From positions 36,292 through 100,291 of the forward strand of contig SXID01000244.1 in assembly GCA_005772955.1 (NCBI GenBank): a stretch of DNA of 64,000 nt. The letters are read 5' to 3'. Both the position numbers and the translations under genes were made by a program. This stretch comes from Planctomycetia bacterium (GTDB lineage: Bacteria; Planctomycetota; Planctomycetia; Gemmatales; Gemmataceae). Below, piece after piece: positions 11,509 to 20,286 of this stretch (within the stretch, counting starts at the first letter, position 1; each line of letters begins with the position of its first letter). The notes beneath the pieces are model-generated. The model was not told where the DNA came from. It saw only the letters and a program-made list of their open reading frames with translations, and made no database searches.

Positions 11509-12612
11509 ATGAACGAATCGATCCCACCGCTGACGAGGGGCGAAGCACGCTCCGTGAAGAAACGAACCCGAACGTTTCGGCCGAATTATTTGTCGTTCGC
11601 GGGCACATATCAGTGCAACCTCGCGTGTCCTCATTGCTGCGTGCCGATTGAGTGGACCGACCGACTCGACGTCCCGAGCGCGGTTCGATTCCTCGAACAG
11701 GCGCACGCGGCCGGTATCGAAACGCTCGGCTTCACCGGCGGTGAACCGTTCCTGTACCCGGAGTTTCTCAACACCCTCACGAAACGCGCCGCGACGCTTG
11801 GCTTCAAGTTCGACAAACTGATGACGAACGGCGTGTGGCATCGCGACGCCGCGCACGCGACCGTGGTGCTTTCCGCACTCCGCGACGCCGGTTTCAGTGG
11901 CAAGATCGGGTTGAGTGTGGACAAGTTCCACGGAATGGACATCGCTAAACTTGCGGAGTTCTGTCACGTCACGCGAGCGGTCTTCGCCCGCGACACCATC
12001 CTCTCGTTGAGTTACGCGAGCCGCGAACCGGACAAGGGACTTGAGCCAATCCGCCGGCTCGCGGACGCGCTCGGTGGCGTCGTCGAGTGGTCGAAGTTGC
12101 TTGGTCGCTACTTGCTCGTGAGCGACGACCTGACGATGACCGCGTGCTGGAACCACCTCGCGACCGTCGAGCGCGCCGAAGGGTTGCCGGGCAACCCGTG
12201 GGACGGCGTGTGGTTTGTGGAGGACTATTGCGAGGGACCGGGGCAGGCGCTCATCGTGAACCCGAAAGGCGAGGTGAAGCCGTGCTGCGGCTTCGCGTCG
12301 GACCTGGACCAACTCACCATCGGCAACATTCACACCGACAGCGTGGAAGACATCATCGGGTTCGCGCGGAACCACCCGATCGTGGGCACGATCTTCCGCG
12401 ACGGGCTAACGGCACTGCGCGACGAGATACTGGGTCGCGACCCCTCCGCCCTTCCCGGTGCGACGAGCAACCATTGCTTCTTCTGCTGGTACGTTCTCAC
12501 GCGTGGCCTCGCGGCCGGTGCGAACGGCGGTGGCGGGAAGGCGGGCGCGTGGACCACGACACAACCGAACTACACCGGTGAACTGATTCAGTTGGGGCTT
12601 CGCGGCGACTGA
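11509..12612 (+). CDS. Radical SAM protein with C-terminal cysteine cluster
   Basis: The 367-residue protein contains CNLACPHC (Cys36, Cys40, Cys43), the CX3CX2C site for the SAM-binding 4Fe-4S cluster, followed by GFTGGEPFLYPEF, the GGEP SAM contact. C-terminal cysteines occur in VKPCCGF and NHCFFCW, resembling an auxiliary SPASM/twitch cluster. Such enzymes often modify peptides or act in cofactor maturation. No precursor peptide or other substrate gene is obvious nearby. It is divergent from the PQQ gene across a 233-bp gap that should hold both promoters. Confidence 0.88.
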   Translation: MNESIPPLTRGEARSVKKRTRTFRPNYLSFAGTYQCNLACPHCCVPIEWTDRLDVPSAVRFLEQAHAAGIETLGFTGGEPFLYPEFLNTLTKRAATLGFKFDKLMTNGVWHRDAAHATVVLSALRDAGFSGKIGLSVDKFHGMDIAKLAEFCHVTRAVFARDTILSLSYASREPDKGLEPIRRLADALGGVVEWSKLLGRYLLVSDDLTMTACWNHLATVERAEGLPGNPWDGVWFVEDYCEGPGQALIVNPKGEVKPCCGFASDLDQLTIGNIHTDSVEDIIGFARNHPIVGTIFRDGLTALRDEILGRDPSALPGATSNHCFFCWYVLTRGLAAGANGGGGKAGAWTTTQPNYTGELIQLGLRGD

Positions 12613-12805
12613 TGCTGCTATCTGCTCTCGCGGTCGGTGCGGAGTGAGGCACGCCGCGAACATCGCAACGAAGTTATTTGAGATCCGCTGCCGACAGACG
12701 GTTCACCCAGTCCATCACTCCCGATCCCCGACCGGAGCGCTTGACGACCGGCGGGTTCCACCGACAATTCGCTCACACGACCTATTCCCGCCAACGGGGT
12801 TCCTC

Positions 12806-15800
12806 ATGCTTCGCTTCATGCTCCTCGTGCCGCTCGCACTTGCGTTCGGCACCGGTCCTGCTGTTGCCGCGCCCGACGAGGCGCGGCTGCTCAGATTCCC
12901 CGCGATCCACGGCGACCAGATCGTCTTCACCTACGCCGGCGATCTATACACGGTAACCGCGAGCGGCGGCACGGCGAGACGGCTCACGTCGCACCCCGGC
13001 TTCGAACTGTTCCCGCGCTTCTCGCCGGACGGCACCCAGATCGCCTTCACCGGGCAGTACGACGGCAACACCGAAGTATTCGTGGTGCCGGCCGCCGGCG
13101 GCGAGCCGAAGCGCCTCACGTACACCGCCACGCTCGGACGCGACGAAGTGTCCGACCGCATGGGGCCGAACAACATCGTGATGGGCTGGACACCCGACAG
13201 CAAGAACGTGCTGTTCCGCTCGCGGATGCGGTCGTTCAACGACTTCATCGGGCAGCTTTACACGGTGCCGGTCGAAGGCGGACTTGCGGAACCGCTGCCG
13301 CTACCGCGTGGCGGGTTCGCGAGCTTCTCGGCCGATGGCAAGCAACTCGTCTACAACCGCATCTTCCGCGAGTTCCGCACCTGGAAGCGCTATCGCGGCG
13401 GCATGTGCGATGACGTGTGGCTCTACGACTTCGCGACCAAGAAGACCGAGCAACTCACCGACGACCCAGGCCAGGACATCATCCCGATGTTCGCGGGCGG
13501 GAAGATCTACTTCCTCTCGGATCGCGGCAAGGAACAGCGATTCAACCTGTACTCCGTCGATCCCGCGACGAAGCAGGTGACGCGCCACACCGAGTTCACC
13601 GAGTTCGACATCAAGTTCCCGTCCGCGAGCGAAACCGCGATCGTGTTCGAGAACGGCGGCTACATCCACCGGTTCGACGTGAAGACCGGCAAGGCCGAGA
13701 AGGTGAACGTGAAGATTCTGGAGGATCGGCTCGGCGCACGTGGCGTGCTCACCGACGTGAGCAAGAACGTGACCGCGTTCGAGATTTCGCACGATGGCAA
13801 ACGCGCACTGTTCGGCGCTCGCGGCGACGTGTTCACCGTGCCGAGCGGCGAGGGCGTCACTCGCAACCTCACACATTCGCCCGGTGCGCACGAGCGGAAC
13901 CCGAAGTGGTCACCGGACGGCAAGAGCGTGGCGTTCATCTCCGACGTCACCGGCGAGGACGAGATTCACGTCGGACCGGCCGACGGCAGTTCGCCCGCGA
14001 AAGCGATCACCACACACGCGGACACCTACAAGTACGAACTATTGTGGTCACCCGACTCGAAGAAGCTTCTCTGGAGCGACAAGAAACTGCGCCTGCAATT
14101 CGTGGACGTGGAGTCGAAGAAGGTCACGCTGGTGAACCAGGCGAAAGCCTGGGAGATTCGCGATTACGTCTGGTCACCGGACTCGCGGCTGGTCGCGTTC
14201 GGGCGGCAAGAAGTGGACGCGATGCCGAAGGTTCACCTGTACTCGCTCGAAGCGGGCAAGGCCACCGAAGTCACCGACGGCTGGTACTCGTCCGGGTCGC
14301 CCGCGTTCAGCAGCGACGGGAAGTATCTGTTCTTCGTGTCCGCACGCGATTTTAACCCGACGTTCAGCCAGACGGAATGGAATCACTCATACCGCGACAT
14401 GTCGCGCATCTACTTCGTGACGCTCGCGAAGGCGACGCAGAACCCGCTGCGCCCGAAGCTCGACGACGAACCCGAAGCGAAGAAGGACGAGAAGAAAGAC
14501 GGCCCGCTGTACGCGAAGGTCGATCTGGAAGGACTCGCGGGTCGCATCGTCGCGCTGCCCGGACCCGCGGCGAACTATCGCGGGCTCACGTCAGCGGGCA
14601 ACTCGCTGTATTACTTCCGCGCCAGCAGCAGTAGCCCGTCGCAACTCTACGTCTTCGACTTTGGCTCGAAGAAAGAGACCGCGCTAGGCAACGTCGGTGG
14701 GTACGAAATCTCCGCCGACGGTAAGAAGATGCTGGTTCAGCAGAGCGGTAAGTACGCGATCATCGACCTACCGAAAGCACCGGTCACGATCGGCGATGCA
14801 CTCAACCTGTCCGGGCTAGAAGTAACGCTCGACAAGCGCGCCGAGTGGAAGCAGATGTTCCACGAGTGCTGGCGGCAGATGCGCGACTTCTTCTACGACC
14901 CCGGCTTGCACGGTGTTGACTGGGTGAGCGTCCGCAAGAAGTACGAGCCGTTGGTGGAACACGTTTCGCATCGCGCCGACCTCACGTACATCATCGGCGA
15001 GATGATTAGCGAGTTGAACGTCGGGCACGCCTACGTCGGCGGCGGCGAACTGCCCGAGGTGCGGAAGGTGTCGCAAGGGTTGCTCGGCGCGGAGTTCAAG
15101 CGCGACGAGAAGACGGGGTTCTTCCAGGTGGTGCGCATTCTTCCGGGCGAGAACTGGAACGCGAAGCGCCGCTCACCGCTCACGGAGGTCGGCGTGAGTG
15201 TGAGCGTCAATGAATGGATCGTCGCGATCAACGGTCAACCCACGAGTGCGGTGAAGAACATCAACGAACTGCTCGTGAACACCGCCGGCAAACTGGTGGT
15301 GCTATCGGTGGGTGCGAAGCCGACCCCTGAAGGCGCGCGACGCGTGGTCGTCACGCCCACTGCCGACGAAGCGGACCTGTACTACTACGCGTGGGTGCAG
15401 TCGAACATCAAGAAAGTGTCCGACGCGAGCGGCGGCAAACTCGGCTACATCCACGTGCCGGACATGCTCAGCACCGGGTTGAACGAGTTCGCGAAGCACT
15501 ACTATCCGCAGTTGAAGAAGCAGGCGCTGGTGATCGACGTTCGCGGGAACGGTGGCGGCAACGTGTCGCCGATGCTAATCGAACGTCTGCGGCGCGAGGC
15601 CGCGATGGTGGGCATCGCGCGCAACGCGGAGCCGACCATCGACCCGTCGGGCACGTTCGTGGGGCCGATGGCGTGTTTACTCAACGAGTTCTCCGCGTCC
15701 GACGGCGATATCTTTTCGTACCGGTTCCGGCATTACAAACTGGGTCAACTCATCGGCAAGCGGAGTTGGGGCGGCGTGGTGGGTATTCGCGGCACGCTTC

Positions 15801-16036
15801 CGCTGCTCGACGGTGGCACGCTGAACCGACCGGAGTTCTCGCGCTACGACCTCGGCGGCAAGGAGTGGATCATGGAGAACGTCGGCGTGTCGCCCGACAT
15901 CGTGGTGGACAACGACCCGGCAAAGGAGTACGCGGGCGACGACCAGCAGCTAAACAAGGCCATCGAGGTGCTGCTCGCGGACCTGAAGAAGAACCCGCCG
16001 AAGGTGGTGACCCCACCACCGTACCCGAAGCGATAA
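12806..16036 (+). CDS. Tricorn-like S41 peptidase with TolB/PD40 propeller and PDZ domain
   Basis: Start ATG 12806 gives a clean signal peptide (MLRFMLLVPLALAFGTGPAVA) and 1076 residues; the GTG further upstream adds an unlikely leader. Residues about 25-600 are PD40/TolB propeller repeats (FPRFSPDGTQIAFTG, NPKWSPDGKSVAFIS). A tricorn core comes next, then a PDZ domain near 760-850, then a C-terminal S41 peptidase. That peptidase has VIDVRGNGGGN and NEFSASDGD, where the Ser of SASDGD is the likely nucleophile. Tricorn homologues degrade peptides; here the enzyme is probably periplasmic. Length matches the family (about 1050-1100 residues). Confidence 0.92.
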   Translation: MLRFMLLVPLALAFGTGPAVAAPDEARLLRFPAIHGDQIVFTYAGDLYTVTASGGTARRLTSHPGFELFPRFSPDGTQIAFTGQYDGNTEVFVVPAAGGEPKRLTYTATLGRDEVSDRMGPNNIVMGWTPDSKNVLFRSRMRSFNDFIGQLYTVPVEGGLAEPLPLPRGGFASFSADGKQLVYNRIFREFRTWKRYRGGMCDDVWLYDFATKKTEQLTDDPGQDIIPMFAGGKIYFLSDRGKEQRFNLYSVDPATKQVTRHTEFTEFDIKFPSASETAIVFENGGYIHRFDVKTGKAEKVNVKILEDRLGARGVLTDVSKNVTAFEISHDGKRALFGARGDVFTVPSGEGVTRNLTHSPGAHERNPKWSPDGKSVAFISDVTGEDEIHVGPADGSSPAKAITTHADTYKYELLWSPDSKKLLWSDKKLRLQFVDVESKKVTLVNQAKAWEIRDYVWSPDSRLVAFGRQEVDAMPKVHLYSLEAGKATEVTDGWYSSGSPAFSSDGKYLFFVSARDFNPTFSQTEWNHSYRDMSRIYFVTLAKATQNPLRPKLDDEPEAKKDEKKDGPLYAKVDLEGLAGRIVALPGPAANYRGLTSAGNSLYYFRASSSSPSQLYVFDFGSKKETALGNVGGYEISADGKKMLVQQSGKYAIIDLPKAPVTIGDALNLSGLEVTLDKRAEWKQMFHECWRQMRDFFYDPGLHGVDWVSVRKKYEPLVEHVSHRADLTYIIGEMISELNVGHAYVGGGELPEVRKVSQGLLGAEFKRDEKTGFFQVVRILPGENWNAKRRSPLTEVGVSVSVNEWIVAINGQPTSAVKNINELLVNTAGKLVVLSVGAKPTPEGARRVVVTPTADEADLYYYAWVQSNIKKVSDASGGKLGYIHVPDMLSTGLNEFAKHYYPQLKKQALVIDVRGNGGGNVSPMLIERLRREAAMVGIARNAEPTIDPSGTFVGPMACLLNEFSASDGDIFSYRFRHYKLGQLIGKRSWGGVVGIRGTLPLLDGGTLNRPEFSRYDLGGKEWIMENVGVSPDIVVDNDPAKEYAGDDQQLNKAIEVLLADLKKNPPKVVTPPPYPKR

Positions 16037-16070
16037 GGCGATCGGCAGCAAATTATTTCCCTCTCGCGGC

Positions 16071-16186
16071 GATGTCTTCATGGTAGTCCTCACGCTCCGC
16101 GTGAGGTCTTCGCGTTGCAGGTGGTTCCGCGTGAGTACCTCGTCACGCCACATCACGCGGAGCGTGATGACTACGGTGAAGACATC
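16071..16186. repeat. Long imperfect inverted repeat (34-bp arms) between convergent genes
   Basis: Arms at 16071-16104 and 16153-16186 match at 31 of 34 positions when paired. Inside and around them, smaller palindromes built on CACGCTCCGCGTG recur. It sits between the convergent tricorn and dehydrogenase genes and may serve as a bidirectional terminator. Confidence 0.75.
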
Positions 16187-16253
16187 ACGCTCCGCGAGGC
16201 GAGATTTCATCCGACCACACGCCTAACGTTGCTCCCGAAGTAGTTCGTTTGGA

Positions 16254-17243
16254 TCACCAGCGAAACGCGGACCGGACCTCGGGGTTCACCACCTTCTCGG
16301 TCGGCCACTCGCCGCGCCGCAGCGATGCAATCGCTTCCGCCGCCGAGCGCGCCATGTCTTCGAGCGAGCGCACATCCACACCCGCCGCGTGCGGCGTCAG
16401 CACCACGTTCGGCAGTCCCCGTAGCGGATTGTCGGCCGGTGTCGGCTCCACCTCGAACACGTCCAGCGCCGCCCCGGCCAGTCGCCCGTCACGGAGCGCC
16501 GGGAGGAGATCGGCTTCGCACACCAACCCACCGCGAGACGTGTTCACCAACACCGCGCCCGGCTTCATTTGTGCCAGCGTCGCGCGGTTGATGACGTGCC
16601 GCGTCTCCGCCGTGAGCGGTAAGTGGAGCGAGAGAAAATCGGATTCGGCGAGCAACCGGTCGAACGGGACGAGTACGACCCCGTGAGCGGCGCAGAACGC
16701 GGTATCCGGGACCGGATCGAACGCCAGCACCCGCATCTCGAACGCGGCGGCACGGAGCGCAACGGCCTTTCCGATTCGCCCCAACCCGGCCAGCCCAAGC
16801 GTGCGCCCGCGCAGCGGAACACTCATCAACCGGTTCCACCCACCCCCCGCGAGGGTCGCGTGGCGAGCGGGGATATGGCGGGTCAACCCAAGCATCAGCG
16901 CGAACGCGTGTTCAGCGACCGACCCCTGGTTGGTGCCCGGCGCAATGGTGACTGCGGCACCGGCGGCTGTGGCAGCGGGCAAATCGACCGCGTCGTACCC
17001 GACACCGCACCTGGCGATGACGCGCAACTGCGGGTTCGCGGCCAGCACTCGCGGCGTGTACGGCTCGGACCCGGCGACGACCGATTCGATGCCGTGGAGG
17101 GCGACGAGCAGTTCGTCTTCGGTCGGTATGTTCGCCTCGGCCGGCGGCAGCACGACGACATCGAGACCGGCCCCTTCAAGGACGTTGCGGAATTTGTCCG
17201 CGAACTTGGCCACTTCTCGCGGAGAGATCAACACCTTGGGCAT
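16254..17243 (-). CDS. D-2-hydroxyacid dehydrogenase, phosphoglycerate-dehydrogenase-like
   Basis: The 329-residue protein belongs to the NAD-dependent D-isomer 2-hydroxyacid dehydrogenases. The Rossmann motif GLAGLGRIGKAVALRA lies near residue 148. Catalytic-type residues sit in NTSRGGLV (Arg, near 233), FEVEPTP (Glu, near 262) and LTPHAAG (His, near 281). It lacks the C-terminal ACT/regulatory extension of full SerA, so it is a short form. The substrate could be 3-phosphoglycerate, glyoxylate or another 2-ketoacid; the sequence does not decide. It has no operon partner. Confidence 0.88.
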   Translation of the reverse strand: MPKVLISPREVAKFADKFRNVLEGAGLDVVVLPPAEANIPTEDELLVALHGIESVVAGSEPYTPRVLAANPQLRVIARCGVGYDAVDLPAATAAGAAVTIAPGTNQGSVAEHAFALMLGLTRHIPARHATLAGGGWNRLMSVPLRGRTLGLAGLGRIGKAVALRAAAFEMRVLAFDPVPDTAFCAAHGVVLVPFDRLLAESDFLSLHLPLTAETRHVINRATLAQMKPGAVLVNTSRGGLVCEADLLPALRDGRLAGAALDVFEVEPTPADNPLRGLPNVVLTPHAAGVDVRSLEDMARSAAEAIASLRRGEWPTEKVVNPEVRSAFRW

Positions 17244-17774
17244 CTAACAGTTCCCGATGAGGTTGGGGCGACGGATCGCGCCCCTCGTCGCATTGTTCTA
17301 GCAGAAGTCGGGAGTTGATGCAGGCCGACGAGTAGGACGCGGCCCGATTCGCCTTGTTCGCCCAGCCGATCAGTGGGAAACAACAGATCGAGAACGAAGA
17401 GCCGTTGTCGGCAGCTCAATCTCAGCCGGAACCGCACCCGAGGTCCACGGGACGCGATCCACTATTCCATTGCGGGGGGCCGGCGGACGGCGTATACTCC
17501 ACCCACTATCTGAAAAACGTGCTGCGGAGTGACGTCCCAATCCGGGCCACCTCCCGGCACGATTTGGTTTTTGGCAGAGATCTGATCGGCGTCGCTGCCC
17601 TCGCGGTTTTGAGGAGCGAGCGGACCGGCGGGTTCGGGTCGGTTTATCACGACCCGAAAACCCAGATCCTACTCACTCCACACCTCCGGCCCAGAGCGGG
17701 TCGCACGGCTTTCTGTTGAAAACGCATTCGCGTTTCGGAACACCATTCTCTCCGTGTTCGACAGGAGACGTGTC
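17244..17774. other. 531-bp intergenic region with a candidate sigma70-type promoter
   Basis: No convincing gene is seen here. An open plus frame from 17354 lacks recognisable domains. The clearest site is TTGCGG at 17470-17475, a 17-nt spacer, then TATACT at 17493-17498, which matches five of six bases of a -10 box. If used, it would leave a leader of about 270 nt before the gene at 17775, or drive a small RNA. Confidence 0.35.
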
Positions 17775-18158
17775 ATGTCTACCCTTGCGCCTGCGGCCGA
17801 ACCGGCCCTCCGCTCCGCGCTGGAAAGCATCCAGGGAGTTTGGGTCTCGGTGGCCGGTCCGCGGGAGGCCCGGTTTCTCATCGTCGGGCACCGGTTCACC
17901 TGTGAGTTCGTCGGCAGCGACATCTACATGGGCACGTTCGATCTGGCCCCCGGACAGATGGACATGCGAATCGAAGCCGGACCAGCGGAACATGTCGGGC
18001 GCTGGTCGCGCTGCATCTACCAACTTGAGGGCGGCGTTCTGCGGTGGTGCCCCGGTCGCCCCGGTGCGGACCGCCGGCCGACCACGTTCCCTGACGTGGA
18101 CGACCCCCGATACTTGTCACTTGTATTTAGGCGCGCCGTGCGCCCAACCCGTCGCTAA
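17775..18158 (+). CDS. TIGR03067-like small planctomycete protein
   Basis: The 127-residue protein starts at ATG 17775, preceded by AGGAG eight bases upstream; an earlier in-frame start at 17754 lacks such a site. The pattern ESIQGVWVSVAG near the N-terminus, with YQLEGGVLRWCPGRPGADRR later, resembles TIGR03067 (LQGxW ... Y.l.gd.L..C...GgxRP). That family is abundant in planctomycetes and has no known function. There is no signal peptide, so a cytosolic location is likely. The closing residues run into the 75-bp spacer before the oxidoreductase gene. Confidence 0.65.
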   Translation: MSTLAPAAEPALRSALESIQGVWVSVAGPREARFLIVGHRFTCEFVGSDIYMGTFDLAPGQMDMRIEAGPAEHVGRWSRCIYQLEGGVLRWCPGRPGADRRPTTFPDVDDPRYLSLVFRRAVRPTRR

Positions 18159-18233
18159 CCGAGTTTTGCCCGCGACGACGCGGGCGAACAACGCGATCCT
18201 TTCCCACATTTCCGTCCCCAGAAAGGGCCCTCC

Positions 18234-20228
18234 ATGACCGTCGCTGCAGTCGAACGTCCCGCCCGAACCGCGGAGCCGCAGAAAGAATCCGCGGAGACCA
18301 CCTACCAGTACCCCGGCATCCCCACCACCTGCGACGGCGCCGAAGCCGTCGTTCACGTCGAAGTGAAAATCAGTCAGGCCGCCGGCGCCTACCCAATTAC
18401 CAGTTCCACGACGATGGGCGGCGGGTTCAACGCCTCCGTGATGAACGGGCAGAAGAACCTCTGGGGCGACACCCTGATGTTTTTCGAGCCAGAGAGCGAA
18501 CACTCCGCCGCCGCCGTGTGTGAAGGCTTCGCGGTCGCTGGCGGGCGCGTCACCAACTTCACCAGCGGGCAAGGCCTCGTTTTGATGAAGGAAGTGCTCT
18601 ACACGATCAGCGGGAAGCGCCTCCCGGTCGTGATGAACATCGGCGCCCGCGCGCTCACGAGCCAGGGGTTGAACGTTCACGCTGGTCACGACGACGTGAT
18701 GAGCGTTGCCGACGTGGGTTGGGGGATGACCTTCGCCCGCAACGCGCAGGAAGCCGGCGACTTCTGCCTCATCTGCCGCCGCGTCGCGGAGGCGTCCCAG
18801 ACCCCGTTCTTCAGCGTTCAAGACGGCTTCCTCACCACGCACACGGTCGAGACAGTGCGGTTGATCGAGCCTGAGTTCATGAAGGAGTTTGTCGGCGACC
18901 CGAAGGTGAAACTCACGAACATGATGGACCCGGGCAACCCGCTGATGTCCGGCGTGGTACAGAACCAAGACTCATACATGAAGGGCAAGATCGCGCAGCG
19001 CTGGTACTACGACCAGATCGGTGAGAAGTTGCAGGAGGCGTTCGACGAGTTCGGCCGCAAGACCGGGCGGCACTACGGGAACGTCGAGGCGTATCGGTGC
19101 GAGGATGCGGAGTACATCCTCGTCGGTATGGGTTGCTACATGGAGACAGCCAAGGCGACCGTCGATTACCTGCGCGAGAAAAAGAACATCAAGGCGGGTT
19201 GCTTGACCGTCTTCGTGTTCCGCCCGTTCCCGGCTCGGGCCATCGTGGACGCGCTAAAGGGGTGCGAAGCGTTCACCGTTTTCGAGCGAATGGACGACCC
19301 GCTGTCGACCACCGGCAACCACCTCACGCGCGAAGTGAAGGCCGCGTTCTACGACGCGATCACCGGTCAGAACGGGCAAGAGAAGTTGATCGACGACGCC
19401 CCAAAGGTCTACCACTGCGCGGCTGGGTTGGGCAGCCGCGACGTGCGCCCCGGCGACATCATCGCCGCGTTCCACAACATGATGATCGGCGGACCGGACT
19501 TCTTCTGCGTCGGCATCGACCACAAGACCGCGCTCCCACGAAAGGACGACCCGGACCTGCGCCCCAAGGGTGGCTTCTCGATGCGCGGCCACTCCGTCGG
19601 CGGCTTCGGCTCGGTGACCACCAACAAGATCATCGCTACCATCGCCGGCAACGTCTTCGGTAAGGATGTGCAGGCCTACCCGAAGTACGGTTCCGAGAAG
19701 AAGGGGCTGCCGACAACGTACTACCTGACCATCGCGGAGACGCACATCTACATGCACTCCGAGTTGGAGAAGGTCGAACTGCTCTGCGTGAACGACCCGA
19801 CCGCGATGCTCAGCCCACTCACACTCAAGGGACTGGTTGCCGGCGGTGCCGTGTTCATGCAGACGCCGTACGCCGACCCAGTGGACGTGTGGAAACGCAT
19901 CCCGCACGAAAACCAGCACGCGATCCGCGAGAAGAAGATTCGCGTGTACTACTGCGACATGGTCCGCATCGCCCGCGAAGAAGCGGACGACCCCGACCTG
20001 CAAATGCGTATGCAGGGGATCGTCCTCTTGGGCGCTTTCCTCAAACTCACGCCCTACGCGAAGGAAGCCGAGATGTCCGATGCGCAGGTGGACATCGGCG
20101 TCGAGAAAGCGCTCCGCAAGTACTTCGGCAAACGCGGTGACAAGGTGATCCAGGACAATCTGAAGTGCATCAAACGTGGCTCCGAAGAGATGAAAGAGAT
20201 TCCCCAAGATGTGATCTACGCCTCGTAA
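18234..20228 (+). CDS. Pyruvate:ferredoxin-type 2-oxoacid oxidoreductase, alpha-gamma fusion subunit
   Basis: The 664-residue protein starts at ATG 18234 after an AGAAAGGG site. Residues about 25-270 are the pyrimidine-binding alpha domain (DGAEAVVHVEVKISQAAGAY, PITSSTTMG). Residues 300-410 are domain II (ILVGMGCYMETAK). A gamma domain follows near 455-640 (GHSVGGFGSVTTNKIIA). With the next gene it makes a complete oxidoreductase that converts a 2-oxoacid and CoA to acyl-CoA, CO2 and reduced ferredoxin. In standard PFOR these parts are one polypeptide; here they are split in two genes. Substrate assignment to pyruvate is by overall similarity and moderately sure. Confidence 0.88.
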   Translation: MTVAAVERPARTAEPQKESAETTYQYPGIPTTCDGAEAVVHVEVKISQAAGAYPITSSTTMGGGFNASVMNGQKNLWGDTLMFFEPESEHSAAAVCEGFAVAGGRVTNFTSGQGLVLMKEVLYTISGKRLPVVMNIGARALTSQGLNVHAGHDDVMSVADVGWGMTFARNAQEAGDFCLICRRVAEASQTPFFSVQDGFLTTHTVETVRLIEPEFMKEFVGDPKVKLTNMMDPGNPLMSGVVQNQDSYMKGKIAQRWYYDQIGEKLQEAFDEFGRKTGRHYGNVEAYRCEDAEYILVGMGCYMETAKATVDYLREKKNIKAGCLTVFVFRPFPARAIVDALKGCEAFTVFERMDDPLSTTGNHLTREVKAAFYDAITGQNGQEKLIDDAPKVYHCAAGLGSRDVRPGDIIAAFHNMMIGGPDFFCVGIDHKTALPRKDDPDLRPKGGFSMRGHSVGGFGSVTTNKIIATIAGNVFGKDVQAYPKYGSEKKGLPTTYYLTIAETHIYMHSELEKVELLCVNDPTAMLSPLTLKGLVAGGAVFMQTPYADPVDVWKRIPHENQHAIREKKIRVYYCDMVRIAREEADDPDLQMRMQGIVLLGAFLKLTPYAKEAEMSDAQVDIGVEKALRKYFGKRGDKVIQDNLKCIKRGSEEMKEIPQDVIYAS

Positions 20229-20286
20229 CTCACGTTTCGCCGCTCGCGGCGTTGCGATTCACAACATACATACAGGACCAACACAT

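Noticed and set aside
17354..17719. 121-residue open frame in the gap before the TIGR03067-like gene
   Set aside because: No domain, no ribosome site and irregular composition; described only as an intergenic region.
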